This document shows, in pieces, positions 7,236 through 14,589 of a stretch of DNA of 16,232 bases. A program made the position numbers and the translations under genes. The stretch comes from Candidatus Omnitrophota bacterium (lineage in GTDB: Bacteria > Omnitrophota > Omnitrophia > Omnitrophales > Danuiimicrobiaceae), in contig JACQQP010000175.1 in assembly GCA_016206945.1 (NCBI GenBank), positions 1 to 16,232 of the forward strand. The letters run 5' to 3'. Position 1 is the stretch's first letter; the number at the start of each line of letters is the position of its first letter. The notes beneath the pieces are model-generated. The model had not been told where the DNA came from, ran no database searches, and saw nothing but the letters and a program-made list of their open reading frames with translations.

Positions 7236-7356
7236 ATCCCATCTGAAGGAAGAGAACCGAGAACGGAGTACAGAGTACAGAAGATTAGGTCCCGTTCTTT
7301 TTTTCTCTGTTCTCTGTACTCTGTTCTCTGTACTCTGTTTCCAGAGGTGATGGGAT
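7236..7356. repeat. Second palindromic module with heptamer-repeat arms, overlapping the tpiA start
   Basis: Terminal 8-bp inverted repeats ATCCCATC (7236-7243) and GATGGGAT (7349-7356) enclose an imperfect long hairpin. The right arm is five exact 7-bp units CTCTGT(T/A), alternating in the last base (7305-7339). The left arm is a degenerate complementary series GAACCGA, GAACGGA, GTACAGA, GTACAGA (7254-7281). The loop is about 22 nt. The right terminus contains the tpiA ribosome-binding site edge and start codon. Its outer six bases are the same as those of the preceding cloverleaf module, from which it is separated by one base (G7235). Seven-base units in a non-coding region suggest length variation between strains. 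Confidence 0.65.
7260..7304 (+). terminator. Possible intrinsic terminator or attenuator between pgk and tpiA
   Basis: Bases 7260-7266 (AGAACGG) pair with 7292-7298, followed directly by a run of T residues (7298-7304). The loop of 25 nt is large but contains a small GTAC-AGA-GTAC hairpin at 7268-7278. This folding competes with the longer heptamer-arm hairpin. If it works it would lower tpiA-secG expression relative to gap-pgk. The long loop and modest stem keep confidence low. Confidence 0.3.
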
Positions 7357-8140
7357 GAAGCGTCCCCTAATTGTTGGCAATTGGAAAATGTTTAAGACAA
7401 TTCCTGAGGCGATCAATCTGATCAACATCATCAAGGCAGGAATTCATAAAATAGCGGATTGTGATATCGTCGTTTGCCCCCCGTTTACTGCCTTGGCTGC
7501 GTTGTCGGAAGCGATCCGTGATACAAAAATTGAATTAGGTGCGCAAGACATGCATTTCGAAACGGAAGGCGCTTTCACAGGCGCGATATCGCCTCTGATG
7601 CTTAAGGACGTGGGGTGCCGCTATGTGATATTAGGGCATTCAGAAAGACGCCAGCACTTTAAGGAAACGGACGAGCTGATCAACAAAAAAATGATGGCCG
7701 CCTTGAAATACAATCTCGTTGGCATCCTATGTATTGGAGAAACCTTGGAGGAGCGCGAAGCGCGCCGTGCTTTCGAAGTGGTAAAGCAACAATTTGATCA
7801 ATCGCTTAAGAATTTAAGTGCGGAGGAAATAGAGCGGGTTGTTATTGCTTACGAACCGGTTTGGGCCATCGGAACGGGGCGTACCGCTACGCCAGAACAG
7901 ACAGAACAAATGCACTCTTATATCCGCAGGCTCCTGAATGAACATTATGGAGATTCAATAGGGGAACGCGTTTATATTCTTTATGGAGGAAGCGTGAAGC
8001 CGGACAACATTGCACAATTGATGGGAAAACCGAATGTAGATGGCGCGCTCGTTGGCGGTGCGTCGATCAAGGCAGAATCTTTTATTCAAATCGTAACCAA
8101 TGCGTTGCCACAAGAACTACAAGATTCGCCCAAAAGGTAA
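7355..8140 (+). CDS. tpiA: Triosephosphate isomerase
   Basis: Interconverts dihydroxyacetone phosphate and glyceraldehyde-3-phosphate, feeding the gap step. The 261-aa TIM barrel has every catalytic element: GNWKM (8-12) with Asn9 and Lys11, GHSERR (94-99) with electrophile His95, AYEPVWAIGTG (165-175) with base Glu167 and the flexible loop 6, and the phosphate-binding GGSV (211-214) and GGAS (234-237). Length is slightly above the usual 250 because of a short polar tail. The start is supported by a strong ribosome-binding site, AGAGGTGAT (7343-7351), close before the ATG. That site and the ATG overlap the right arm of a palindromic module, so base pairing with 7236-7243 could occlude initiation. 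Confidence 0.97.
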   Translation: MKRPLIVGNWKMFKTIPEAINLINIIKAGIHKIADCDIVVCPPFTALAALSEAIRDTKIELGAQDMHFETEGAFTGAISPLMLKDVGCRYVILGHSERRQHFKETDELINKKMMAALKYNLVGILCIGETLEEREARRAFEVVKQQFDQSLKNLSAEEIERVVIAYEPVWAIGTGRTATPEQTEQMHSYIRRLLNEHYGDSIGERVYILYGGSVKPDNIAQLMGKPNVDGALVGGASIKAESFIQIVTNALPQELQDSPKR

Positions 8141-8158
8141 ATGTAAAGTGGAGACGGC

Positions 8159-8611
8159 ATGATCATTGTGATCGTTATCCTTCATGTGATTGTCTGTTTG
8201 TTCTTGATCTTGGTCATTCTTTTGCAAGCAGGGCGGGGCCAAGGATTGAGTTGGGGCGTATTTGGGGGAACTCCTCAATCCATTTTAGGAACGCGAACGG
8301 CAAGTTTTTTGAGTCGTGTGACCACCGCCTGCGCGGTCATTTTTTTGTTCACCTGTATCGCGCTCAACATCATCGAAACTCGAAAATCCCGTTCCCTATT
8401 TGCGCCCGCCAAACCGGCCACGCAGCTTGACTTTGCCAAAATCAAAGAAGCCTTAGAACAAGCAGAACAGGCAAACAAGCCGACTCAAACACCGCAAGAG
8501 CAACCCAAGCCAGTGACTGCATCACAGGAGCCAACCGTCGTCATGCCGACTTCGGAATCGCAAGAACCAGAGGACGACAAGAAGGCCACCCCAAAGGCAG
8601 AAGCGCCCTGA
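8159..8611 (+). CDS. secG: Preprotein translocase subunit SecG
   Basis: Auxiliary membrane subunit of the SecYEG channel that assists SecA-driven export. The 150-aa protein has the SecG layout: TM1 (about 2-23), a glycine-rich cytoplasmic loop beginning LLQAGRGQG (21-29) with FGG (35-37), and TM2 (about 53-72). It then has a tail of nearly 80 residues (73-150) rich in Pro, Gln, Lys and Glu, with a possible short helix at 88-105. Typical SecG is about 70-110 aa, so the tail is an extension; such low-complexity tails occur in several phyla. GGAG lies at 8150-8153 before the ATG. It sits 18 bp after tpiA, and tpiA-secG adjacency is common in bacteria. Confidence 0.93.
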   Translation: MIIVIVILHVIVCLFLILVILLQAGRGQGLSWGVFGGTPQSILGTRTASFLSRVTTACAVIFLFTCIALNIIETRKSRSLFAPAKPATQLDFAKIKEALEQAEQANKPTQTPQEQPKPVTASQEPTVVMPTSESQEPEDDKKATPKAEAP

Positions 8612-8650
8612 TCAGGATTGCGCGCAAATTGCGTTAGACTTATTCTACCC

Positions 8651-8679
8651 TCGACTTCCATGTTTGCATTCCGTATGAT
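8651..8679 (+). promoter_or_regulatory. Putative promoter immediately upstream of recG
   Basis: TCGACT (8651-8656), a 17-bp spacer, then TATGAT (8674-8679): four and five matches of six. The predicted start of transcription falls at or next to the recG ATG (8686), which also lacks a ribosome-binding site, so a leaderless message is possible. A weaker alternative is TTGCGC (8618-8623) with TATTCT (8641-8646), also spaced by 17 bp. An exact 10-bp palindrome TTGCGCGCAA lies at 8618-8627. Confidence 0.4.
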
Positions 8680-8685
8680 GGTTTT

Positions 8686-10782
8686 ATGACGCAAACGCAA
8701 GAAAAATCAGCCCGCTTCATTAAAGGAATTGGTCCTAAGCGTTTTGAGGCATTGAACCGTCTCGGGATACAGACGATCCGCGATCTCTGTTATTTCTTTC
8801 CCCGGCGCCATGAGGACCGAACTTCTTTTTTACCTATTGCCGAAGTCGATAGAGGCAAAGACGTTACGATCCGTTGCCAAGTCCTTGCACTTGGAGTCCG
8901 CCCCCTGAAGCAAGTCAGTCTCTTTGAAATGGTGGTAGGAGATCAAACGGGAACGCTTCAAGCCGTTTGGTTTAATCAGCCCTACCTGAAGAATCAATTC
9001 AAGGTAGGCGATCAAATTATTTTAAGTGGGAAGGCCGAGCGATATCAAAATCGACTTCAACTAAGCTCACCTGATTATGAGCGTGTTCAAGAAGGGGAAG
9101 CTGAAGGGATTCACGCGGGGCGCATTACTCCAATTTATCCTCTGAGCGAGGGACTCGCTCAAAGGTCTCTACGCGCTGCGATGAAGGAAGTGGTAGACCA
9201 CTACGTCTCTGGTGAAATTAAGGAATTCTTGCCTGAAGAAATCCGCAGAAAGCACGGCCTTATGGAATTGGCCGTTTCTATCAAAGCGATGCATTTTCCC
9301 GAAGAATTGCCTCTCCTTGAGGCGGCACGAAAACGTATTATCTTTGATGAGTTTTTTATTTTTGAACTCATTCTACTTTCGAAAATCCGCTCGATTCAAT
9401 TGAAGGAACGGGCCCGACCTTTTAAGAATGACTTGGATCTGCTTTCCAAGTTTTCTGATGTGCTGCCGTTTCAGTTGACTCAGGACCAAGCGAAAGCAAT
9501 TAACGAAATTTTTAGCGACGTGACAAAGGAAGTCCCTATGAATCGTCTGTTGCAGGGAGAAGTAGGATCTGGGAAGACTATGGTTGCTGCTTTTTTTCTT
9601 TATCTGGCCGTCCAAAGCGGCCTTCAAGGTGCACTTCTTGTTCCAACAGAAATTTTGGCCGAACAGCACTTTCAAAATCTCGGCTCTTTGTTGAATTCGC
9701 TTGGTGTTTCAGTCGCTCTTCTCACTGGAAGTACGGAGGAGGAGAATCGGCATCAAATTCTTCTTGGAATTCAAGAGGGAACCATTTGCATTCTCATCGG
9801 CACGCACGCTCTTTTGCAGGAGGACGTTCAATTTAAATCTTTAGGATTCGTCGTCATTGACGAACAGCATCGATTCGGAGTCCGCCAACGCGCTAAACTC
9901 ATGCTCAGAAGCCCGCGTCCGCACCTTTTGGTCATGACGGCAACGCCGATTCCACGCACCCTTGGGCTAACGCTTTATGGAGATCTCGATATTTCGACGT
10001 TACGCGAGCTGCCGAAGGGGCGGAAGAAAATAAAAACCTATTGGGTGGATCGGAACAAGGAAAAGGAAATTTTGGAAACGATTCGCTTACGGGTACAAGA
10101 GGCGAACGAACAAGCCTACATCTTGTTTCCTTTAGTGGACGAATTAGATCGCTTCAACCATCAGCCGAATCTGCATGAGCAATATACTGTGAGTGCAGCA
10201 ACCAAAGAATACGAGCGACTCAGGAAAGGAATTTTCCGTAATGTATCAATCGGCCTTGTTCATGGCCGCTTGAACAAAAAAGAACGCGATCAAGTCATGC
10301 AAGGATTTTACAAGGGTGGAATTAAAATCTTAGTTGCCACGTCTGTCATCGAAGTGGGAGTGGACAATCCTCATGTGACCTTTATGGTCATTGAAAATGC
10401 GGAAAGATTTGGCCTTTCTCAACTTCATCAAATGCGTGGCCGCATTGGCCGGGGCGAGAAAGAAGCCGTATGTTTCCTGTTTGGCCATCCCACGACAGAA
10501 GAGGCAGGAAAGCGACTTGAAATCTTAACTAAAACAGACGATGGATTTGTGATTGCAGAAGAAGATCTCATTTTGCGCGGCCCGGGTGATTTTTTTGGAA
10601 CCAAACAAAGCGGTTTCCCATTTTTTCAATCGGCAGATCTTATTCGCGATGCGGAAATGCTCACGGTTGCCAGAAATGAGGCAAAACATCTTCTGGACCA
10701 GGATCCCAGTCTTGTCGCATCAGACCATCAGCGTTTGGTGGAGGAAATGAATTATCGCCGAGTTAAGTTTCAGACACAATGA
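8686..10782 (+). CDS. recG: ATP-dependent DNA helicase RecG
   Basis: Double-stranded DNA translocase that regresses stalled forks and remodels Holliday and D-loop structures. The 698-aa protein is complete. An N-terminal wedge/OB-fold region (about 10-240) starts with the HhH-like segment KGIGPKR (13-19). The helicase core has Walker A GEVGSGKT (291-298), Walker B DEQH (392-395), TATPIPRT (418-425), VATSVIEVGVDNP (550-562) and HQMRGRIGRG (581-590). The RecG-specific C-terminal segment LRGPGDFFGTKQSG (630-643) couples the motor to DNA. No ribosome-binding site precedes the ATG, yet the N-terminus matches family length and no better start exists. The stop overlaps the rsmD start (ATGA). The 74-bp gap after secG marks a probable operon boundary. 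Confidence 0.97.
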   Translation: MTQTQEKSARFIKGIGPKRFEALNRLGIQTIRDLCYFFPRRHEDRTSFLPIAEVDRGKDVTIRCQVLALGVRPLKQVSLFEMVVGDQTGTLQAVWFNQPYLKNQFKVGDQIILSGKAERYQNRLQLSSPDYERVQEGEAEGIHAGRITPIYPLSEGLAQRSLRAAMKEVVDHYVSGEIKEFLPEEIRRKHGLMELAVSIKAMHFPEELPLLEAARKRIIFDEFFIFELILLSKIRSIQLKERARPFKNDLDLLSKFSDVLPFQLTQDQAKAINEIFSDVTKEVPMNRLLQGEVGSGKTMVAAFFLYLAVQSGLQGALLVPTEILAEQHFQNLGSLLNSLGVSVALLTGSTEEENRHQILLGIQEGTICILIGTHALLQEDVQFKSLGFVVIDEQHRFGVRQRAKLMLRSPRPHLLVMTATPIPRTLGLTLYGDLDISTLRELPKGRKKIKTYWVDRNKEKEILETIRLRVQEANEQAYILFPLVDELDRFNHQPNLHEQYTVSAATKEYERLRKGIFRNVSIGLVHGRLNKKERDQVMQGFYKGGIKILVATSVIEVGVDNPHVTFMVIENAERFGLSQLHQMRGRIGRGEKEAVCFLFGHPTTEEAGKRLEILTKTDDGFVIAEEDLILRGPGDFFGTKQSGFPFFQSADLIRDAEMLTVARNEAKHLLDQDPSLVASDHQRLVEEMNYRRVKFQTQ

Positions 10783-11336
10783 GGATCATAGGCGGTGTTT
10801 TAAAACGGAGGAGAATTTTTTTTCCGAAAACGCTTCATACGCGTCCTGTAACGGACCGCGCCAAGGAAACGATCTTCGATGTTCTTGGAACTGCTTGCGA
10901 ATCAGCTACGGTGGTCGATTTTTTCGCCGGAAGTGGAAGTCTCGGTCTCGAAGCTTTGAGCCGCGGCGCTCGTGAGGTTTTCTTTGTTGATTCAGCAAGG
11001 CATGCCATCGCCGCCATTGAACGAAACCTCGAGTTGCTCGCCCTTAGGGGGAAGGCCCACATCCTTCGGATGCCCGTTTTGAGCGCCCTATCGAAGCTTG
11101 AAAAACAAGGAAAAACCTTTGGTCTTATTTTTCTGGATCCTCCTCATAATAAAGGACTTATAAAAAAAACGTTGCACCGTCTAGACCATTCTGTTATAGT
11201 AAGCGCCTTCGGAACTATCGTGGTAGGACATTCAAATCGGGAAGGCCTTCCCACAGATCTCGAAACACTTTGCCACCAGCGAAGCATTAAAATTGGGCAG
11301 ACCTTCGTGAGCTTTTTAACTCGGGAAGGAAGCTGA
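10779..11336 (+). CDS. rsmD: 16S rRNA (guanine(966)-N(2))-methyltransferase RsmD
   Basis: SAM-dependent enzyme that methylates G966 of 16S rRNA during 30S assembly (function from the family). The 185-aa protein has the short basic N-terminus RIIGG...KRRRI (2-13) and RPVTDRAKE (22-30), then SAM motif I VVDFFAGSGSLGLEALSRG (45-63). The catalytic DPP motif is LDPPHNKG (119-126), where the family usually has Tyr or Phe in place of His122. The length is typical. It is translationally coupled to recG through the ATGA overlap and followed 2 bp later by coaD; rsmD-coaD adjacency is widespread in bacteria. An internal SAM-methyltransferase annotation is the only real alternative. Confidence 0.93.
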   Translation: MRIIGGVLKRRRIFFPKTLHTRPVTDRAKETIFDVLGTACESATVVDFFAGSGSLGLEALSRGAREVFFVDSARHAIAAIERNLELLALRGKAHILRMPVLSALSKLEKQGKTFGLIFLDPPHNKGLIKKTLHRLDHSVIVSAFGTIVVGHSNREGLPTDLETLCHQRSIKIGQTFVSFLTREGS

Positions 11337-11338
11337 TA

Positions 11339-11836
11339 GTGGCTGCGAAAAGAAGGCGTGCTCTTTACCCAGGAAGTTTCGATCCTGTAACGTATGGCCA
11401 CATCGACCTGATCGACCGCGCGCGAAATCTTTTTGAGGAAGTTTCCGTTGCAGTCGCTATCAACAGCGAAAAAAGCTCGTTGTTTTCGGTTGAGGAAAGA
11501 ATCAAGCTTTTGAAACAAGCTGTGGGAAAGAAAACAGGAGTCTATATCGACACATTTAGTGGCTTAATGGTCGACTATGCCCGAGCTAAAAAAATCGGGA
11601 CGATCATACGTGGTCTTCGGGCAACCTCTGATTTCGATTACGAATTTCAAATGGCCTTGACCAATCGTTCCTTGGCAGAGGATATTGACACGATCTTCTT
11701 GATGCCTTCAGAAAAGCATTTTTATCTTTCTTCGAGACTCATTAAGGAAATAGCAAGCTTGGGAGGAAATGTGTCGCGTTTTGTACCTCCCTTCGTTCAG
11801 CGTGCTTTATCTGCGCGTCTCGGCGAAACAGTTTAA
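11339..11836 (+). CDS. coaD: Phosphopantetheine adenylyltransferase
   Basis: Catalyses the penultimate step of coenzyme A synthesis, joining 4'-phosphopantetheine and ATP to form dephospho-CoA. The 165-aa nucleotidyltransferase shows YPGSFDPVTYGH (10-21) with the HxGH-type nucleotide motif here as TYGH (18-21). RGLRATSDFDYEFQMA (91-106) lines the substrate pocket and LSSRLIKE (130-137) is the C-terminal ATP-binding motif. The gene starts with GTG 2 bp after the rsmD stop; GGAAGGAAGC just upstream can serve as the ribosome-binding site. The family is 155-165 aa, so the start fits. CoA is the source of the acyl-carrier prosthetic group used by the fatty-acid genes downstream. Confidence 0.96.
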   Translation: MAAKRRRALYPGSFDPVTYGHIDLIDRARNLFEEVSVAVAINSEKSSLFSVEERIKLLKQAVGKKTGVYIDTFSGLMVDYARAKKIGTIIRGLRATSDFDYEFQMALTNRSLAEDIDTIFLMPSEKHFYLSSRLIKEIASLGGNVSRFVPPFVQRALSARLGETV

Positions 11837-11848
11837 AGGGACGACGCT

Positions 11849-12340
11849 ATGATTCTGAAAGTGCAAAAGTTAAGAGAAGGTGTTATTGAACGGTTAGAGA
11901 CATCTTATGATGCCCGCGAACGCGATCTCGAATTTGTGGATTTACATTATGTGACGAAGATAAATTTGGAAGGTCTGGCGGAACGAATCAAGCAAACAGT
12001 AACTTTTCGCGGGACTTTGACGAGTCGAATTGAACAGGTATGCAGCCGCTGCTTGGAGCGCATCGAAACTGAGATGACCGCTCCATTCGATTTATCGTAT
12101 GAAATTCTCGGGCTTGAGACCGTTGACACGACAGGTGAATTGCGAGATATTCTCATTTTACAACACCCAGAACGTTTTTTGTGCGCTTCTGATTGTCACG
12201 GAATTTGTACTCGCTGTGGTACGAATCTTAACCGAGATGCTTGTCATTGTAAGCAGGCACAAAAAGACGCCGCGACCAGCCAAAGTGAAACAACGGTTTG
12301 GGACTCATTGAAAGAGAAATTCAAATATAAGGAACGCTAA
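11849..12340 (+). CDS. YceD/DUF177 family protein (23S rRNA accumulation)
   Basis: Member of the DUF177 family, whose E. coli member YceD is linked to 23S rRNA accumulation and large-subunit assembly. The molecular activity is not firmly known. The 163-aa protein contains QVCSRC (63-68) and the diagnostic cysteine cluster C112, C116, C120, C123, C132 and C134, set in a CxxxCHGICxRCGxNLN pattern, a likely zinc site. The C-terminus WDSLKEKF (151-158) matches the short conserved tail of the family. It precedes rpmF with a one-base stop/start overlap (TAATG), the near-universal arrangement for this family, which supports a ribosomal role. AAAGGG 12 nt upstream is a weak ribosome-binding site. Confidence 0.9.
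   Translation: MILKVQKLREGVIERLETSYDARERDLEFVDLHYVTKINLEGLAERIKQTVTFRGTLTSRIEQVCSRCLERIETEMTAPFDLSYEILGLETVDTTGELRDILILQHPERFLCASDCHGICTRCGTNLNRDACHCKQAQKDAATSQSETTVWDSLKEKFKYKER
12123..12151 (+). promoter_or_regulatory. Possible internal promoter ahead of rpmF-plsX-fab
   Basis: TTGACA (12123-12128), a 17-bp spacer, and GATATT (12146-12151): a perfect -35 and four of six matches for the -10, inside the DUF177 gene about 190 bp before rpmF. Internal promoters in this gene order are known in E. coli, so the position is plausible. It could also be chance within coding sequence. Confidence 0.28.
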
Positions 12341-12549
12341 TGGCAAACCCAAAACGGCGACATTCTAATACTCGAACTCGACTGAGGCGGTCTCAAGACC
12401 ATCTGAAGCCGAGATCGCTTACAAAATGCTCGAACTGTGGTCGCTTCATTTTACCCCACCGCGTTTGTAGCCATTGTGGTTATTACCGAGGGCGCCAGGT
12501 GGTGACCCTTCGGGCGAAAACTAAAGAAGAAACGGGAGCGGCTCAATGA
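12340..12549 (+). CDS. rpmF: 50S ribosomal protein L32, zinc-binding form
   Basis: Small large-subunit protein (69 aa) near the peptidyl-transferase exit region. The basic N-terminus MANPKRRHS is the family signature (usually MAVPKRK.S). A zinc ribbon is formed by C30xxC33 and C43xxC46, so this is the cysteine-containing (C+) version; zinc-independent paralogues lack these residues. Length is slightly above the common 56-65 because of a polar tail. It overlaps the DUF177 stop by one base and its own stop overlaps the plsX start (ATGA), so synthesis of a ribosomal protein is directly coupled to lipid-synthesis genes. Confidence 0.95.
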   Translation: MANPKRRHSNTRTRLRRSQDHLKPRSLTKCSNCGRFILPHRVCSHCGYYRGRQVVTLRAKTKEETGAAQ

Positions 12550-13598
12550 TTAAAGTTGCAGTCGATGGAATGGGAGGAGATTTCGCTCCGCAATTGGTCG
12601 TAGAAGGAGCCGTGCAAGCAGCGAATAGTTTTGATGATCTTGAAATTGTGATCACGGGCCGCGAAGATGCCATTAAACGTGAACTTTATCGCCACAAGGT
12701 TACAGGCGGAAAAATATCGATAAGACACGCTTCCGAAGTGGTCGAAATGAGCGATTCTCCCGTCCAGGCAATCAAAAAGAAAAAGGATTCCTCACTTTCT
12801 GTTTGCATTCAGCTTCTTAAGCAAAAAGAGACTGACGCGGTCGTTACGGCGGGAAACACGGGTGCTGCGGTTGCCGCTGCCACGTTGAATTTAGGCCTTC
12901 TTCCGGGAATCAAAAGGCCAGGCATTGCCATTGCAGTTCCCACATTACGCGGAATTACGATCGCCGTTGATGTGGGAGCCAACATCGATCCTACTCCGGA
13001 ACATTTGCTCCAATATGCGATTATGGGTGATACCTATGCGCGTTATCTCCTCAGAAAGAAAAAACCTTCGATCGGTCTTCTCAATATTGGCGAAGAAGAA
13101 TCAAAGGGCACTGAAACGCTGCAAGAAACTTATAAGCTTCTTCGAGATTCAGGATTAAACTTTTTGGGCAATATAGAAGGGCGGGATTTTTTTTCGGGTA
13201 AATGTGACGTAATCGTCTGCGACGGCTTCGCAGGAAATGTTGTCCTCAAGATGACGGAAAGTATTTTGGAGATGATGATTACGCTCATTACCAAAGAAAT
13301 TCAGAAGGATTTTTTAGCCCGCATTGGGGCCTTTCTTTGTAAACCCGCCTTTGAGTCTATTCGTAGGGAGACCAACTACGAGGAGGCGGGAGGGGCGCCC
13401 CTTTTGGGTGTGGACGGCGTTGTCATTATCGGCCATGGGATTTCATCAGCCAAAGCGGTTCGAAACGCCATTCGCGTTGCACGCGAAGCAATTTTGGAAC
13501 ATGTGAACGAACACATTATTGAAGGCATCCACTCACATCTCAACGCTGGACTCAACCCTCCAGTCAAATCCGTTCCCATTCCAAAGGTAAATCCATAA
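12546..13598 (+). CDS. plsX: Phosphate acyltransferase PlsX
   Basis: Converts acyl-ACP to acyl-phosphate, the donor used by PlsY to start phospholipid synthesis; a peripheral membrane enzyme. The 350-aa protein has the family's landmarks: DGMGGD (7-12), TAGNTGA (101-107), DVGAN (142-146), NIGEEESKG (180-188), DGFAGN (226-231) and GGAPLLGVDG (282-291). Length is normal, with a short Pro-rich end. The start overlaps the rpmF stop (ATGA), and the stop abuts fabH with no spacer. The YceD-rpmF-plsX-fabH order is conserved across many bacteria and links envelope growth to ribosome production. Confidence 0.97.
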   Translation: MIKVAVDGMGGDFAPQLVVEGAVQAANSFDDLEIVITGREDAIKRELYRHKVTGGKISIRHASEVVEMSDSPVQAIKKKKDSSLSVCIQLLKQKETDAVVTAGNTGAAVAAATLNLGLLPGIKRPGIAIAVPTLRGITIAVDVGANIDPTPEHLLQYAIMGDTYARYLLRKKKPSIGLLNIGEEESKGTETLQETYKLLRDSGLNFLGNIEGRDFFSGKCDVIVCDGFAGNVVLKMTESILEMMITLITKEIQKDFLARIGAFLCKPAFESIRRETNYEEAGGAPLLGVDGVVIIGHGISSAKAVRNAIRVAREAILEHVNEHIIEGIHSHLNAGLNPPVKSVPIPKVNP

Positions 13599-14582
13599 AT
13601 GGCCGATCGGCGAGTTGGCATTCTGGGGCTGGGAGCTTATTTGCCCGAAAAAGTCCTCACGAATTCCGATTTAGAGAAACTGGTCGAGACTTCTGATGAG
13701 TGGATCCGCACACGAACGGGCATACGGGAACGGCGGATCGCAGAGAAGGGAACGCCGACGAGTGAACTAGCGGCAAAAGCTTCTACCGAAGCGATTCAAT
13801 CTGCAGGCCTCAAGCCCACGGATATCGATTTAATCATTCTGGCAACGATATCGCCGGATATGTTTTTCCCGTCTACGGCTTGTCTTGTGCAAAATAAAAT
13901 TGGAGCCCGGTGCCCTGGTTTTGATATTTCAGCAGCTTGTTCAGGTTTTCCTTATGCCGTATCCATTGGAGAAGGTCTGATCCGTTCTGGAACTTATAGA
14001 CACATTCTGGCCATTGGGGCAGAGGTCATTTCTGGTTTCATCAATTGGAAAGACCGTTCCACTTGCGTTTTGTTTGGGGATGGGGCGGGTGCAGCTGTTT
14101 TGGGAGAAGTCAGTGACGGGCACGGAATTCTAGCTACTTATATGGGTTCCGATGGTTCTCAGGCTGAACTGTTACAAATCCCGGCAGGCGGTTCTGCGAT
14201 CCCGCCGTCTTTAGCCTCTATTGAGTCGGGCTTACATTATGTTCAAATGGAGGGTTCGGAAGTGTTTAAGGCAGCGGTACGGACGATGAGCGACTCCGTC
14301 TTAGAGGTTGCAAAAAGGGCAAACGTAGCGATTGAGGACATTGATTGTCTCATTCCTCATCAAGCGAACCTAAGAATTTTGAGCGCTGTCTGTGAGCGGA
14401 CTGGAATCCCCCTCGAGAAAACGTTTATCAACCTTGATCGCTACGGAAATATGTCCGCTGCCTCTACCGTAGTTGCCCTTTATGAAGCTGCAAAGCAGGG
14501 TAAAATCAAAAAGAATTCAAATGTCGTTCTCGTAGCGTTCGGAAGTGGATTGACCTGGGCCGCTTGTGCCATCCGGTGGTGA
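13599..14582 (+). CDS. fabH: 3-oxoacyl-ACP synthase III (FabH, KASIII)
   Basis: Condenses acetyl-CoA (or a branched acyl-CoA) with malonyl-ACP to start each fatty-acid chain. The 327-aa thiolase-fold enzyme carries the full Cys-His-Asn triad: Cys114 in SAACSGF (111-117), His254 in IPHQAN (252-257) and Asn284 in RYGNMSAAS (281-289). The CoA-binding DEWIRTRTGIRERR (33-46) is intact. Length is normal. The ATG directly follows the plsX stop, with AAGGT about 10 nt upstream as a possible ribosome-binding site. Primer preference (acetyl versus branched) cannot be decided from sequence alone. Confidence 0.97.
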   Translation: MADRRVGILGLGAYLPEKVLTNSDLEKLVETSDEWIRTRTGIRERRIAEKGTPTSELAAKASTEAIQSAGLKPTDIDLIILATISPDMFFPSTACLVQNKIGARCPGFDISAACSGFPYAVSIGEGLIRSGTYRHILAIGAEVISGFINWKDRSTCVLFGDGAGAAVLGEVSDGHGILATYMGSDGSQAELLQIPAGGSAIPPSLASIESGLHYVQMEGSEVFKAAVRTMSDSVLEVAKRANVAIEDIDCLIPHQANLRILSAVCERTGIPLEKTFINLDRYGNMSAASTVVALYEAAKQGKIKKNSNVVLVAFGSGLTWAACAIRW

Positions 14583-14589
14583 CGGTGAC

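Noticed and set aside
7254..7340. CRISPR-like array from the heptamer repeats
   Set aside because: The units are 7 bp and contiguous with no spacers, so this is a simple tandem repeat.
7110..7358. 82-codon + strand open frame across the pgk end and the pgk-tpiA spacer
   Set aside because: It starts out of frame inside pgk, is made mostly of the two palindromic modules, and resembles no protein family. It is open by chance.
8612..8685. Intrinsic terminator after secG
   Set aside because: The 10-bp palindrome TTGCGCGCAA has no loop or T run suited to termination, so it is mentioned only as a possible operator-like feature.
14566..14589. Upstream GTG start for fabD
   Set aside because: It would overlap fabH and add residues before the normal PGQGAQ-proximal N-terminus; the GTG at 14590 fits the family better.
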